NCBI GenBank assembly: GCA_036365455.1
Contig: JAWQUS010000001.1
Span: 20,439,001-20,503,000, forward strand
Length of the DNA stretch: 64,000 nucleotides
DNA from: Macrosoma leucophasiata
Lineage: Eukaryota; Arthropoda; Insecta; Lepidoptera; Hedylidae
Direction: 5' to 3'
Shown one piece after another: positions 42,450 to 53,629 of this stretch (positions are counted from its first letter, which is position 1; each line of letters begins with the position of its first letter). Made by a program: the position numbers and the translations under genes. The notes beneath the pieces are model-generated. The model saw only the letters and a program-made list of their open reading frames with translations, was not told where the DNA came from and did no database searches.

Positions 42450-42880
42450 CGTAAAATACTTCTAATAATTCACCTAAAACTTTAATTCGCCCGTCAACTG
42501 ATAGTGACAATAAATTTCAGGGAAGAGCTCGCGTGGTACGTGTTAGACGGACATAATTACAAAATAATTGAGTTAAATATACCGAAAGTCGTAAGAACCA
42601 TTATTTAGAAAGATTTACTAACTCTAAATTAGCTGCGAAAGTTTATTAGTTTACTTTAACCCACTTCCCCTCCCATTGCAAACACAATAGCTTAAACAAT
42701 GCAAATTCTCACATGTGATTCATGGGATAGGGGACCAGTTAAGGTACCTTTTAATATGTGTCACTTTTTGAATGTACTAAATAATAAGAATAAAATTAAA
42801 TGTCATGTTTACACATATTAAGGTGTGTACCCATTTTCTGCTTTATGTTAGTTTCTTGTTTTTAGCTTTTCGTTCTTTTA
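42450..42880. other. No recognisable feature
   Basis: AT-rich spacer between element S and an old family A copy. Confidence 0.35.
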
Positions 42881-42882
42881 TT

Positions 42883-43197
42883 GGTGGTAGAGTTCCAGTG
42901 TAAGAGATCGAATGCGTAGGCACCACCGCATTACCTAATCTATCTGCCGCCAAATAGTAGTAATAGTAGTAGCGTGTTTCGGTTAGATGGTAATGTATGG
43001 GCCCGTGATAACAACCACAAAGACATAAAAACTTAGGTCTTTGAGGTGACTCTTCTTTATTTTGGGATCTGATTTTTGTATACTAGTCTCTATAGACATG
43101 TACACAAAAATCACACAAAAATGTTAAGTGATGTTTATGCTGCAGTCATCACTTAACATTCATGTGAGCTACATGCTTGTACGCCATCTTTCTTCCT
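42883..43197 (+). mobile_element. Old family A, rearranged
   Basis: The head attggtggtagagttccagt and old-subfamily middle (gatggtaatgtatgggcccg) are present. Inside are an expanded (tag)n at ~42955-42972 and an extra cataagcatc-like block with a second aaatgttaagtgatg word. The 3' end is gctacatgcttgtacgcca. Confidence 0.65.
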
Positions 43198-43205
43198 TTC
43201 TTTCA

Positions 43206-43505
43206 TACAATCAGAATCAGAAATTCATTTATTCATTTAGGGTGACAGGCACCTTTTATGACACGTCAAAAACAAACAAAATAAATTAAAAAGCATAACA
43301 ATTGATATATACATCTCAAATTGAAAACTATAAATAATACATATAGTCAAGAGTATCACTAAGATAAAACTAAATATAATATACTAACGTAAGTAAGTAT
43401 ATCAGTAGAATGTCTGATCTGACTGAAGAAAAAGAGTCATTCTTTGTCATTAATTCATTAATAATGTGATAACCCTGCTATAGCAAAATATGCATTCATA
43501 TCCAA
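43206..43505 (-). mobile_element. Family L, LINE-type 3' end
   Basis: Shares caatcagaatcagaaattca, agggtgacaggcacctttta and aagataaaactaaat with 22860-23308, in the same orientation. Confidence 0.65.
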
Positions 43506-43910
43506 TACATCATACATTACGGAGTTTATTGCTATTATAAAGCTTATCTTAAAAACGTAATGCCGAATGAGAAATCAATTGTCCTCATGTCAGTCGTGAA
43601 ATTCAGCCTTGTTCAGCAGCAATCTCGTAAAAAATTGCCCGGGACCGATATTAAAAATATGCTTATGCCAAAAAGTCGATCGGCAATTTACTCCCCTGAA
43701 ATGAGCTTTGCTTTTCTCGCTTATTTTGTTAGGCTCTTCGCACACTGAAAATTGGATTGACGGACTATACTTTTAATATTGGAAATCTGAAAAGTGACTT
43801 GTAAGTACGAGTATACAGGGTTATTTGTATTTAGCGCATAACCTCCTGCAGCTAGCCTCTCTACATCAAGCCCAACAACATTTGCTCTACGACTTTTAAA
43901 AATTCATAGT
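43506..43910. other. No supported gene
   Basis: A 62-residue plus frame at 43560-43748 has no recognisable motif. Confidence 0.3.
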
Positions 43911-43919
43911 TATATAAAA

Positions 43920-44425
43920 ATGCATAGTTGGCAATAGATGGCGCTGCTGCTACCACAAAGCAATGCAATAAATGCGAAGGAAAGATTTGACAAATCGGGC
44001 AGGACTTCAGTAGCTCAATTGGAAGAGCGGCTGGACTAGATTCCCAGTAGGCCGCGAGTTCGAGTCTCGCCTGAAGTCAAATTTTTCTTTCCATTTTTCT
44101 TTAAATAAAATATATTTCACAAGCATGTGTTAATGCGAAATAATATAAAAAGAAACAATTATTAAGGGTAAAAGCGACTTCTTTACGATATTCAATAAAC
44201 TGCAAAGTCTATTATATCGGTTGCCTAACTAGCATAGTTGGCAATGATGGCGCTGCTGCTACCACAAAGCAATGCAATAAATGTGAAGGAAAGATTTGAC
44301 AAATCGGGCAGGACTTCAGTAGCTCAATTGGAAGAGCGGCTGGACTAGATTCTCAGTAGGCCGCGAGTTCAAATCTCGCCTGAAGTCAAATTTTTCTTTC
44401 CATTTTCCTTTAAATAAAATAAATT
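43920..44425 (+). repeat. Family C tandem pair, 309-bp period
   Basis: The tRNA-like parts are 44003-44078 and 44312-44387. Acceptor gacttcag/ctgaagtc, D arm gctc/gagc and T arm gcgag/ctcgc pair. In the second unit the T loop has changed (ttcaaat). A ~150-bp AT-rich segment and a cagcgcc/agatggcgctgctgc block complete each unit. The order is the same as in the minus-strand pair at 24531-25100. Confidence 0.85.
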
Positions 44426-44493
44426 AACCCTGTACAGTTACAATAATAAATATGAGATTAGAAAATTTTTATGTGATATTTAATGTGGTCCTA

Positions 44494-44775
44494 CATTGAC
44501 ACTACTGAATCACCTAATCGATTTGCCACCAAATGGTAGTGTTCAGCACTATGGGATTCCGATTAGATGGTAATGTACCTAATGCGCCGTAATAACTATC
44601 ACAGAGACAAAATAAATTGCGTTGCCATGCGTTTGCCACCCCTGAGACCACTCAGGGATGGTAACGCATCTGCATTTTGACATCTGCATCTGTTTTTTTT
44701 GTGTAGTCTATAGGCTGCATCACTTAACATCAATGTGAACTGCGCGCTTGTTGGCTACCTCCGTTACATAAAAAA
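44494..44775 (+). mobile_element. Old family A, head missing
   Basis: Runs from gaatcacctaatcgatttgc to the tail ccgttacataaaaaa. An internal duplication of the cacccctgagac/accactcagggat region is visible. Confidence 0.65.
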
Positions 44776-45307
44776 TCTTCCAAGGACGAGTTAGGTTCGC
44801 GTTTACAAAGTTTCGTAATATTGAAAGGATGCCTATTACCTCAAATAAAACAGAAATGTAAATAAATATTGGTAAAAAGGCTCAGATTTTATAAGGACCG
44901 TAAGTGTTCCTTCTATAAAAGAAGCCCAATATATCAAATACAGCATTATAAATTAGATTCGGCGAAAAACTGAGAAACTTCGGTATTTCGTTTCTCCTTT
45001 AAAACATTAAATAATCCCCAAAACATACTTTTACGACTCAAAAGACAAAGTGAAATAGAGAAAGAACTAAAATATAGGTTTTGGAACTAATACGGTATAC
45101 GTCTGAATTTCATAAAATATTTAAAATGAAAAGCTTTTCTATTGTGCTTTTTCAAAAACGGTAACTAAATTCATAGAGAGGTGGACCATTGTTCAAATAT
45201 TAAATAGTCTTAGCGAATGTTTGTATAACAGAACTGCCATATAACATGCAGGTATCATTCAATTTAAGCATCTAATATTTCGTTCTCGTTCTTCGCGTGT
45301 ATTACTT
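44776..45307. other. No recognisable feature
   Basis: AT-rich; nothing supported. Confidence 0.35.
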
Positions 45308-45342
45308 ACCATCAATGTGAACTGTATGCTTTTCTGCCATTA
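45308..45342 (+). repeat. Family A 3' end scrap
   Basis: The phrase catcaatgtgaactgtatgc followed by ttttctgccatta is the last part of the family, without poly-A. A GC-rich island starts right after. Confidence 0.5.
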
Positions 45343-45344
45343 GA

Positions 45345-45790
45345 TGCAGAGCTCTGTGACGATGTCACGTAACCTGCCCGCCCCGGGTTCGATTCCCGGA
45401 CGTGGGGGCTTTCATCGGGGATGCGGTCGCGGGTCCGAATACGGTCCGGGCTACGAGCGCGCAATATCTGCGGGCGCCACTGGAGTGGTGGATGCTCGCC
45501 CCTGTTGGCTTCCCAAAACTCGACGCTGGGCGACGGAAGCCGCCGCAGCGACGCCACTTCGCGCCGTGACGACACCCCCGCCGCCGCAATACCAACCGCC
45601 GCGGCACCACTGTCATCACGGCAACACCACACTTGGGAGGCGCCTACTCCATCGCTGCGCCGTAATCTGCGACGCGGCGCTCACCACTGCGCCACCCAGA
45701 CAAGACGCCGTCATTACTATGGGAGCAGAAGATGCCGAGGGAAAGGGGCACGTGCCTCGAAGCCTATAGCGTGCGCGACAAATCAACGAC
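45345..45790. other. GC-rich island with a tRNA-like box B
   Basis: About 450 bp, strongly GC-rich in AT-rich surroundings. Near the left end gggttcgattcccgg (45384-45398) is a perfect T-arm/box B-like sequence, with cacgtaacctgcccgcc upstream. Open frames of 106-141 codons occur in several overlapping frames on both strands (45312-45632, 45344-45769, 45421-45810). That is expected from low stop density, and none shows a domain. It could be a SINE-headed element or a fragment of an unrecognised retroelement. I cannot decide. Confidence 0.4.
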
Positions 45791-45830
45791 AACGCCGATT
45801 CATGACATAATTTTTTTTTTTAACATATTA

Positions 45831-45915
45831 CAATTATTTGACGGACGAACGGATAGACAAACAGACAGAAGGACATGGCGAAACTATAAAAGTTCCTTGT
45901 TTACTACGGAACCCT
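45831..45915 (+). repeat. Family H-type 3' end
   Basis: The block gacaaacagacagaaggaca is followed by ataaaagttccttgtttact and acggaaccctaaaaa. Confidence 0.55.
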
Positions 45916-46075
45916 AAAAATGGAAAGAAAAATTTGACTTCAGGCGAGACTCGAACTCGCGACTACTCGGAATCTAGTCCAGCCGCTCTTCCAACTGAGA
46001 TACCGAAGTCCACGTCCGATTTGTCAAATCTTTCTATCTCATTTTATTGCATTGCCTTATGGCGGCAGCAGCGAT
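45916..46075 (-). mobile_element. Family C unit, partial
   Basis: The tRNA-like part is ~45935-46010 on the minus strand (box B complement gagactcgaactcgcgact, box A complement ccaactgagataccg). It is followed by ccgatttgtcaaatctttc and a changed 3' block (ggcggcagcagcg). Confidence 0.7.
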
Positions 46076-46147
46076 ATAACACCTCAAACACAATAATCAA
46101 ATTAAATTACATAGAAAGAAAAAAATGTTTTTTTTATACAAGCATGT

Positions 46148-46277
46148 GTTCTTAGGTTTTCGCGAGCTACACTCATTGAAATAAAACTACTAAAAATCAT
46201 TTTAGTTTAATATACGCGAGATAAATCCGTAAAAATAGTTTTATTTCAATGAGTGTAGCTCGCGAAAACCTAAGAAC
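46148..46277. repeat. Perfect 41-bp inverted repeat, family K
   Basis: The arms 46148-46188 and 46237-46277 are exact inverted copies over 41 bp, with a 48-nt spacer. They contain cgcgagctacactcattgaa. The spacer has tttagtttaatatacgcgag and aaatccgtaaaaa. A direct repeat, cacaataatcaaatt, flanks the structure at ~46088 and ~46355. Confidence 0.85.
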
Positions 46278-46730
46278 ATATCATGTTAGAACGTACGGAA
46301 CGTTAACTGCAAAATATTTTCGAAGTGTTTAATATTATCGTCAGACACCTCAGACACAATAATCAAATTGAATTACAGTAATACATTGAATGTTAATGCT
46401 ATCGAAGGTAAATAGTTTCGGTGTCGGGTTTCGGCAATCAAGCTATTTATGCTTGTAATAATAGTAATGTACGACGACGAATTGTATGCTTACTAAATGT
46501 TTACATCTTCTCAGAAAACACACGGGATGGTTTTGAAATCGATCACTTTACCAGTCCTAAGGTGGCATTGGGGAAACTTTCAGTAAACTGAAAAATATTT
46601 TTCGGGTTTCCTTTAGGATATTATGTTTATATATTGTGTAATAGCCCATAAATTGTGATCAAACCCAGGACCCCAGCGATTTAAATAACTTTTTATGCTG
46701 TTTTCCTTTTCATAACAAAGGTCTTTCATT
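46278..46730. other. No recognisable feature
   Basis: Near 46660 a short gatcaaacccaggacccc resembles a family E box B complement, but nothing else of the element is there. Confidence 0.35.
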
Positions 46731-46746
46731 TTCAATTATCATCATA

Positions 46747-46980
46747 TCAGCCATAAGACGTCCACTGCTGAACATAGGCCTCCCCCAAGGACCTCCATGC
46801 CGACCGATCGGAAGCGACGTGCATCCAGCGGGTACCTGCAGCCTTGATCAGGTCGTCGGTCCATCTTGCAGGTGGACGTCCTACGCTGCGTTTGCCAATA
46901 CGTGGTCTCCACTCGAGAACCTTTCTGCCCCAGCGGCTATCGGTTCTCCGAGCTATGTGCCCTGCCCATTGCCACTTCAG
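46747..46980 (-). pseudogene. RTE-like LINE ORF2, intact last 77 codons
   Basis: On the minus strand an uninterrupted frame without a start runs from 46980 to TGA at 46747-46749. It reads LKWQWAGHIARRTDSRWGRK, then VLEWRPRIGKRSVGRPP, then WTDDLIKAAG and AWRSLGEAYVQQWTSYG. This is the C-terminus downstream of the RT domain of an abundant lepidopteran endonuclease-RT LINE, RTE-like by memory. It is 5'-truncated at ~46981. The absence of stops and frameshifts suggests recent insertion. The 3' end lies at the left (atcatcatat). Confidence 0.8.
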
Positions 46981-47260
46981 CTATTCAATTATAATTTTAT
47001 AAAATAAGTTCTTAAATAGCAATTTTTTCCGTTTTGTCTTTTTCCGTCTGTCGTATAATTTAATACACCTAAACAGTTTTGTTAGCATGATTCTTACTTT
47101 TTCTGTTGCTTCATACATAATTTATTTAATTTAAATGCACACTCAAAATTACATATTACGTAGACTTAAATTTAATATTACCATATGGCATTATCAATCA
47201 GTGAATTATTGGGTTGTGTTGAAAACGTATTAATTGCTGAGAGTTATGATTATTATTTCT

Positions 47261-47551
47261 ACTGGTGGTAGAGCTCCAGTGACGGAGCTCGCGGGCGTAG
47301 GCACCACCGCATTACCTAATATACTTGCCGTTAAATGGTAGTGTTCAGCACTATCGTGTTCCTGTCAGGTGGTAATGTACGGCTCTGTAATTTCCGGCAC
47401 AGAGGCATAACACCTAATGCCTCAGGAGTGGCAGCGCATTTACATTTTGACCTCTGGTCATTGTATGGGTGTCTATAGGCTGCAGTCATCACTTAACATC
47501 AATGTGAACTGCACGCTTGTTTGCCACTTTTATAACATAAAAAAAAAAACC
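47261..47551 (+). mobile_element. Family A retroposon, full length
   Basis: Complete young copy with a 10-bp A tail; nearly identical in sequence to the copy at 21557-21847. Confidence 0.85.
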
Positions 47552-47599
47552 TAACATACTATTATTAATTAACACGTTCCTTTTCTTTAGACTGTACTA

Positions 47600-47690
47600 T
47601 TATATTACCTTTATATTACCGATGTAATAGTGCTCTCCAGGAGCCTAATTATATGAAATAAACTGAATAAACCTATTTCTATCTAATTTT
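47600..47690 (+). repeat. LINE-type 3' tail
   Basis: The phrase tgctctccaggagcctaatt, then atatgaaataaactgaataa is the plus-strand form of the tail inserted at 2618-2817. Confidence 0.5.
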
Positions 47691-47796
47691 AAAAATTCTT
47701 AAATAACACACTACTACAATCTACAGAACTATGCTTTGCTCCTATACTTTAACTTTACTTTTCTGTTAAATTATTGATTTGTTTATAAACCAATCC

Positions 47797-47975
47797 TGCT
47801 AATATTATAAATGCGAAAGTTTGTTGGTATGTTTGTTACTCTTTCACGAAGAAACTACTGAACGGATTTCGATGAAACTTTACAATAATATAGATTATAC
47901 ATTGGAATGACATATTGGTTATAATTTGTAATGATTCGAAGCACATGTAGACGAAGTCGCGGGCAAAACCTAATT
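47797..47975 (+). repeat. LINE-type repeat end
   Basis: Starts tcctgctaatattataaatg, goes through aaactactgaacggatttcg and ends agacgaagtcgcgggcaaaa, a phrase common in lepidopteran repeats. Confidence 0.5.
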
Positions 47976-48219
47976 ATAAATAATCTTATGAAGACATAAA
48001 ATCATTAGTCAAAAAGTACAAGGTTTAATAATAGCAGCGTCTAAAACATCTTTATCAGCCCGTATCACACGTTCAAACATATTGCTTTCAATAAATATGC
48101 AGCACACATTAAAAACATTACATTTGACGAGCGAGCAAATAGTTCTAAAGTTTAACGAATACCTGAACTTAGATATCATTGTGGGTGACATAATGGAAAT
48201 TTTGATAATCGCTATAAAT

Positions 48220-48520
48220 ACATCTATACATCTATAAAAATAAATGAAATTGGAGTGTCTGTTTGTAATATAAAAATAACCTCTTTTTACTAAATGCATA
48301 ATGTAACAGTATGTATACACGGTACATATACCAAACCAATATTTTTTACTTTTTTGTCTGTCTGTCTGTTTGTTCCCGCTAATCTCAAGAACGGCTGGGC
48401 CGATTTTGACGGGACTTTTACTGGCAGATAGCTTATAATAAGGCGTAACTTAAGCTACTTTTATACTAGCTGCGCCCACGACGTTGTCCGGGTACTGAAC
48501 AATCAAAAAATTTCACGCGG
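48220..48520 (+). repeat. Family I repeat
   Basis: Contains attggagtgtctgtttgtaa, gtctgtctgtctgtttgttc and gggccgattttgacgggact. It ends actagctgcgcccacgac. A partner on the minus strand is at 8563-8910. Confidence 0.6.
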
Positions 48521-48692
48521 ACGAAGTCAAATGGCAAAATGATACTTGGATTTTAGTTCAAAAAACAATCTTGAGCATTCAATAAGGCTTAAATTTGCAG
48601 TTTATTAAAAAAACATAGCAATACAAAAAGTTCTCGTGTCAATTATAACTACCTTCTAAACGGCATGACATATTTTTATAACTTTTTTGTGC

Positions 48693-48852
48693 TTTTTTTT
48701 ATGTAATGGAAGTGGCAAACGAGCATGCAGTTCACATTGATGTTAAGCGATGACTACAGCCTATAGACACCCAAACAAAGACCACGGTCAAAATGCAGAT
48801 GCGTTACCACTCCTGAGACTTAAGGTGTTATGCCTCTGTGGGCCGTATGCCT
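48693..48852 (-). mobile_element. Family A, truncated in the middle
   Basis: The poly-T side and 3' half are present, to tatgcctctgtg. The sequence then jumps to ggccgta and is lost. Confidence 0.7.
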
Positions 48853-48960
48853 CTTCCCCCCGGACCGCGGATCAGTGTAGACGTGCCCACGAACTATACA
48901 ATATCTTATTTTGAAAATTTAAATTAAATTAAAATACATTTTATGAACTAATTAAATAAA

Positions 48961-49056
48961 AAGTGATCTTTTTGAGATTTGTGTGACGGGATTCGAACTT
49001 GGTGAGTCTCGCTGCTCAGCATAGTCGCGTACCACTAGGCCACGGAGCCAGTGCAC
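48961..49056 (-). repeat. tRNA-like SINE head, different from the other families
   Basis: On the minus strand, ggctccgtggcctagtggta is box A-like. Box B is the complement of gggattcgaacttgg. The anticodon region (gactatgctgagcagcgaga) is longer than in a normal tRNA. The body to its left is AT-rich and has no partner in this window. Confidence 0.5.
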
Positions 49057-49404
49057 GTCTGCGTCGAAATTAATGACCTATTGCTACGCTTACATAACAT
49101 CGAGTCTACGGGCTACGGTCATCCGCTACGACCGACGTGACGAATGGTGTACTGTGTGCTACGCTTGTGGCTACGCCTTACGCTAAGGGACACACACTAC
49201 GCTACGCATCGTTACGGATACCTGATACCGGCTATCTGCTACGGCTGCGAATGACGCGGCGACGCTTCAAGCTCCGGTTCAGCGTTCCTGGTAATTTTTG
49301 TAGCCTGATTGCCCCCTAGATACAACAAGACTACGCACTACGTCTCTACGATCTTGGAGAAACATTTATATATTTTTATTCTCCTAGTGATACGGTTGAT
49401 CAAT

Positions 49405-50238
49405 ATGCCTCTCAAAAGGACACCGTCGAAATTGGCGCAACAAAACGCAGACTCCAATATTACTCCCAGCCCGTCTGTCACGGATACAGAAAATGAAGAT
49501 TGTAAAAATACTGTAACCAGAGATCGAATGCGTAAACGTCAACATGATGACGAAATGATGACTATTCTAGCAGAGCTTAAGAATTATATGAATGCCTTCA
49601 GCACCCAACAGATCACCATGCAAGCCACTGTTAATGACTTCCAAAAACAAAACAGTGATATTATTAAATCAATGGACTATATATCTGCGCAGTATGACGA
49701 AATGAAGAACACGCTGATGAAAATGGAAACAGAAAGGAAAACTCACTTAGCCTACATTCAGACATTAGAAGGCAAAGTAGAAAATCTGGAGAGAATCCAA
49801 AAGCAAGCAAGTATCGACACACGCAATATTCCGCAACAGAAGAAGGAATCTAAAGAATAACTCTTACATATGGTTCAAAAAGTCGGTACAGCTGTTAAAA
49901 TCAATGTTGATAAGAGCCAAATTCGTGATGTCTTTCGATTGAATACGAAAAAAGGCGAAAATAACCCAATAATTGTGGATTTCGCTACTGTTATACAGAA
50001 AGAAAATATGTTAGCATCAGTGAAGACATATAACAAATCTAACCGAGAAAACAAACTCAATACTGGGCATTTAAAGATAGACAGTCCACAAAAACCGATT
50101 TTCGTCGTAGAATGTTTGACACAAACAGCAAGAAAAATATACTTTCTCAGCCGAGAATTCAGTAAGAAACATGACTACTCTTATTGCTGGACTGCGCATG
50201 GTAAAATATTTATTCGGAAAAGAGAAGGATCGATGTGA
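49405..50238 (+). pseudogene. LINE ORF1 protein, FP-like, one nonsense codon
   Basis: Start chosen at ATG 49405 because MPLKRTPSK matches the usual N-terminus of this family and the upstream ATG at 49309 adds only UTR-like sequence. Residues ~55-130 are Lys/Glu-rich with heptad-like Leu/Met/Ile spacing, a likely coiled coil. An in-frame TAA at 49858-49860 breaks the frame; reading resumes in the same frame. The C-terminal part (49870-50238) has RKIYFLSREFSKKHDYSYCW and GKIFIRKREGS, which resemble the C-terminal domain of FP-like proteins found in lepidopteran LINE ORF1s. The protein would bind element RNA. The frame closes at TGA 50236-50238. Confidence 0.75.
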
Positions 50239-50716
50239 TGTGATGCGGACGCATCACATCGCATCGATTCCGAAGCTGATCTAGACCAGTTGCTCTCCCA
50301 ATCTAACGTGTGACTAGTTGGTATAATGGTTCGATATCTGTTAAGTTTTTCTCACATTATCAATATTTACTCCTTATTTCAATTGTAATTTTTAAACAAA
50401 ATAATATTTATGATGCACAACAAATTATTACACATAATCCAACAATATCAGATGATTATCACCAACACATACAACAACCTTACACACTCACACACATCCT
50501 TATACATTGTAAATGACACTATGAACTCCTACAAAAAATGCAGCCCAATTTCATCTGTATCTTATTATACCATTATTTCTCGAAGACGTGCCCGCGATTA
50601 TTTTTTGATTAAAAGAGAGCAGCTTTGATGAGATCTACAATGAAATTGATTCGCTCAAAGTATCTCAGTCAATTATTTGTAGTCCAAAAAGAGTAAAATA
50701 TTACGTTGATCACTCT
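50239..50716 (+). other. Inter-ORF region of the LINE
   Basis: It begins with a 20-nt near-palindrome around atcacatcgcatcgattccg. Two overlapping plus frames (50310-50516 and 50410-50628) are not conserved-looking. The last one ends YYTIISRRRARDYFLIKREQ, which might be an N-terminal part of ORF2 in another frame. Confidence 0.35.
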
Positions 50717-53499
50717 ATGTTATCGTTAAAAGTTATACACACTAATATACGTAGTATAAATTGTAATTTTGATGCTTTTGAATTGCTTTTGAATAGAATG
50801 TGTATCCAATGTGACATTCTCATTCTTACTGAATGCTGGCTTAGCAAAGCTACACTGATTCCACAAGTCAATGGTTATGTATCATATTCATCAGATTATA
50901 AAAACTAAAATGATGGTGTTGTCGTCTTCATTAATTTGAATCTAAAACATTGTGTCACTTACCACCCATCTTAGATGCAAATTGCCTAAGCATAAGGTAT
51001 GGTAATGAATACACTGTTTTGGCCATTTACCGTTCACCGTCTTACACTAACGTTGATAATTTTTGTGAAAGCCTAGACACCTGTCTTACGAATTTGACAT
51101 TGACTAAATCCGTTATTGTTATTGGCGACATTAATATAAATATTTCTCCTAGTAAAAACGATTCCAACTGTAATAAGTATCCAGATGTCATGGCACATCA
51201 TGGTATATTGGCAGCACATAATCTTCCTACGCGAAACGAAAACTGTATCGATCATGTGATGCTTAGGACTGACAAATCTGCAATAACACTTGTCTTGGAG
51301 TCCTTTGTTACGGATCATACTCCAGTAGTAGTTTGCTTATATTCTAAAGTTAAAAAATATACTACAAACAAAACAATTACAAACGTTGACTACACTACTT
51401 TGACTCAAACCTTGCCTACTAGTGACTTCAGTAAACTATATAATACTACGGACGTGAATGCTGCTGCAAAGATTTTCATAGATATAATTTTTAAAGCAAT
51501 CAAATGTCACTCTAAAGAAGTTAATATTCCGCATCGCCTTCGAATTATAAAACCGTGGTTAACTCCAGGGCTTATTCGCTGCATTAGACACCGTGACAAA
51601 TTACACAAAAGAGCTAAACGAGACTTAAATAATGGAATACTTCAACTTACTTACACAAGATATCGCAAGTTTTGCAATAACCTACTTAAAAAATTAAAAA
51701 TTGAATATCAAAGAGTAGAATTTCAAAAAAATAAAAACAATATGAAGGGCATGTGGAAAACTATCAATCAGGTGACCAGCGTAAATTCATCGAATTTCTC
51801 TCCTGTAGAATTATTAAACTTAGGCAAAACTCCGCTCGTCTCTGTAAATCTAATCAATGAATATTTCACTGGCATAGGAGAAAAATTAGTTAATGCAATT
51901 CTGAGAAAACACTGTCCAGGGGTAGACAATACACATAGAGAAATTACAGAATTTTCATCGCAAATAAATTCAATGGCTCTGTTTGATACGGATAGCAACG
52001 AAATTGACAGTATAATCACAAATTTACAAAACAAGTCTGCTGCTGGTATCGATAAAATCCCAACACAAGCTATTAAAAATGCTAAAAATTCGTTGAAACT
52101 TCCTCTTACGTTTTTGTGTAACCTAAGTTTGTCTACAGGAATCTTTCCAGGTATTTTTAAAACTGCTTTAGTATACCCTATTTATAAAAGCGGCGATAGG
52201 CACAGTATAGAAAATTATAGACCAATATCTGTATTGCCTGTAGTCTCCAAAATTCTGGAAAAAATATTGAATATTAGGCTTACAAAATTTCTAGAGCACA
52301 ATAATATTATTGCTGCAAATCAATTTTGTTTTATAAAACACAAATCAACAGAAGATGCTACTTTATTGCTAACGGACACTATTGCTAAGCATCTTGATAG
52401 CAAGTCAAAGGTCATAAGTGTATTTCTTGATTTGTCGAAAGGTTTTGACATTGTCCCTATTCATTTGCTACTGAGTAAATTAGGAGTAATGGGAGTGCGT
52501 GGAGTTGCATTGGATATTTTTTGTAGTTATATTTCTAACAGAACTCAGCGAGTTAAGATAGGAGATCACGTGAGTTGTGACTCGAAACTGTCTTTTGGTG
52601 TACCACAAGGTAATGTGTTGGGACCAACCCTATTTCTTGTTTTTATCAATGAACTATGTAAAATGTCGATCCTTTTTTGCAAAATTATAGCATACGCTGA
52701 TGACACAGCACTCATTGTTCACGGCAAAGACTGGGAGCAGGCTCGGACTCTCACCGAAACGGCACTCCGCGTGGTGAGCCAGTGGTTAAGTTGTAATTTA
52801 CTCACGCTTAATGTTAACAAAACGAAGTACATAACTTTTTCCTCTAGTGTTGTCTCCCAACCACCCAAAGAATTTAAAATCAAAGCACATACTTGTGATC
52901 AATCAAGGATTTGTGATTGTCCTGAATTTGAAAGAACTCCCATCATTAAGTACTTGGGACTTACTATCGATGAGTTGCTGAATTGGGGCACACATATTAA
53001 ACAGCTAACATGCCGCATCAGAAAATTACTGCCTTTATTCAGAAAACTGAGAAGTTCGGCAGATACAAAAATATTGATGTGCGTTTACTCTGCTTTTGTC
53101 CAGAGTCTGATCCAGTATTGTATTTTGTCGTGGGGTGGTATAGGACCTAGTTATATGCTTCCTCTTGAACGAGCACATTCGTTTGCCCAGAATAACTTTC
53201 AAAATAGCCCGCTTATTTTGAAAGTTATTCAGGGCAAACCGCGAAGATATAGTACTACTCTTCTATATAGACAATGCTCTGTGCTTACAGTCAGACAGAT
53301 CTTCATCTTGTGTGCTATAATTAGAAAACATAACGAAATCAATATACATGAAATATCCCATCGTAGAAATAGGCCAATTTGTGCCATTGCACCTCATAAA
53401 ACTTGTCTTGGTAGCCGTCAATATTATGTCTATAGTTCACGGGTGTATAATATAGGAAATAAAGTTTTCTTACACTTCTTAAAGGCTTCTTACACTTAA
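50717..53499 (+). pseudogene. LINE ORF2: endonuclease and reverse transcriptase, lightly damaged
   Basis: Endonuclease start at ~50717 (LKVIHTNIRSINCNF, then CDILILTECWLS). A TAA at 50906-50908 and a frameshift between ~50925 and 50985 split it from the main frame. The main frame (50950-53499, 849 codons) carries VIVIGDININI, NCIDHVML and VTDHTPVVV of the endonuclease. It then carries the RT: YKSGDRHSIENYRPISVLP from ~residue 405, VFLDLSKGFDIV at ~490, FGVPQGNVLGPTLF at ~549 and the catalytic YADDTALIV at ~582. Usual family residues are altered (SKAFDTV to SKGFDIV, QGSVLGP to QGNVLGP). The C-terminal thumb region has LIQYCILSWGG and ends KASYT. Jockey/CR1-like by overall motif order. Confidence 0.8.
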
Positions 53500-53573
53500 T
53501 TACGAGAAAACAGAGAAAAATACTTTCAAGATCCAGAATGTGAGAAGTGTAATAATATGATTGGATTGACACA

Positions 53574-53575
<2 letters not shown>

Positions 53576-53627
<52 letters not shown>
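53576..53627. repeat. (AC)n microsatellite
   Basis: About 50 bp of uninterrupted or nearly uninterrupted ac repeats inside the LINE 3' UTR. Confidence 0.95.

Positions 53628-53629
<2 letters not shown>

Noticed and set aside
45312..45810. Host exons in long overlapping frames
   Set aside because: The frames overlap on both strands in a GC-rich island where stop codons are rare, and none shows a domain or plausible splice context.
48009..48320. A 103-codon minus-strand frame
   Set aside because: It runs into a family I repeat at its 5' end and its composition is that of AT-rich noise.
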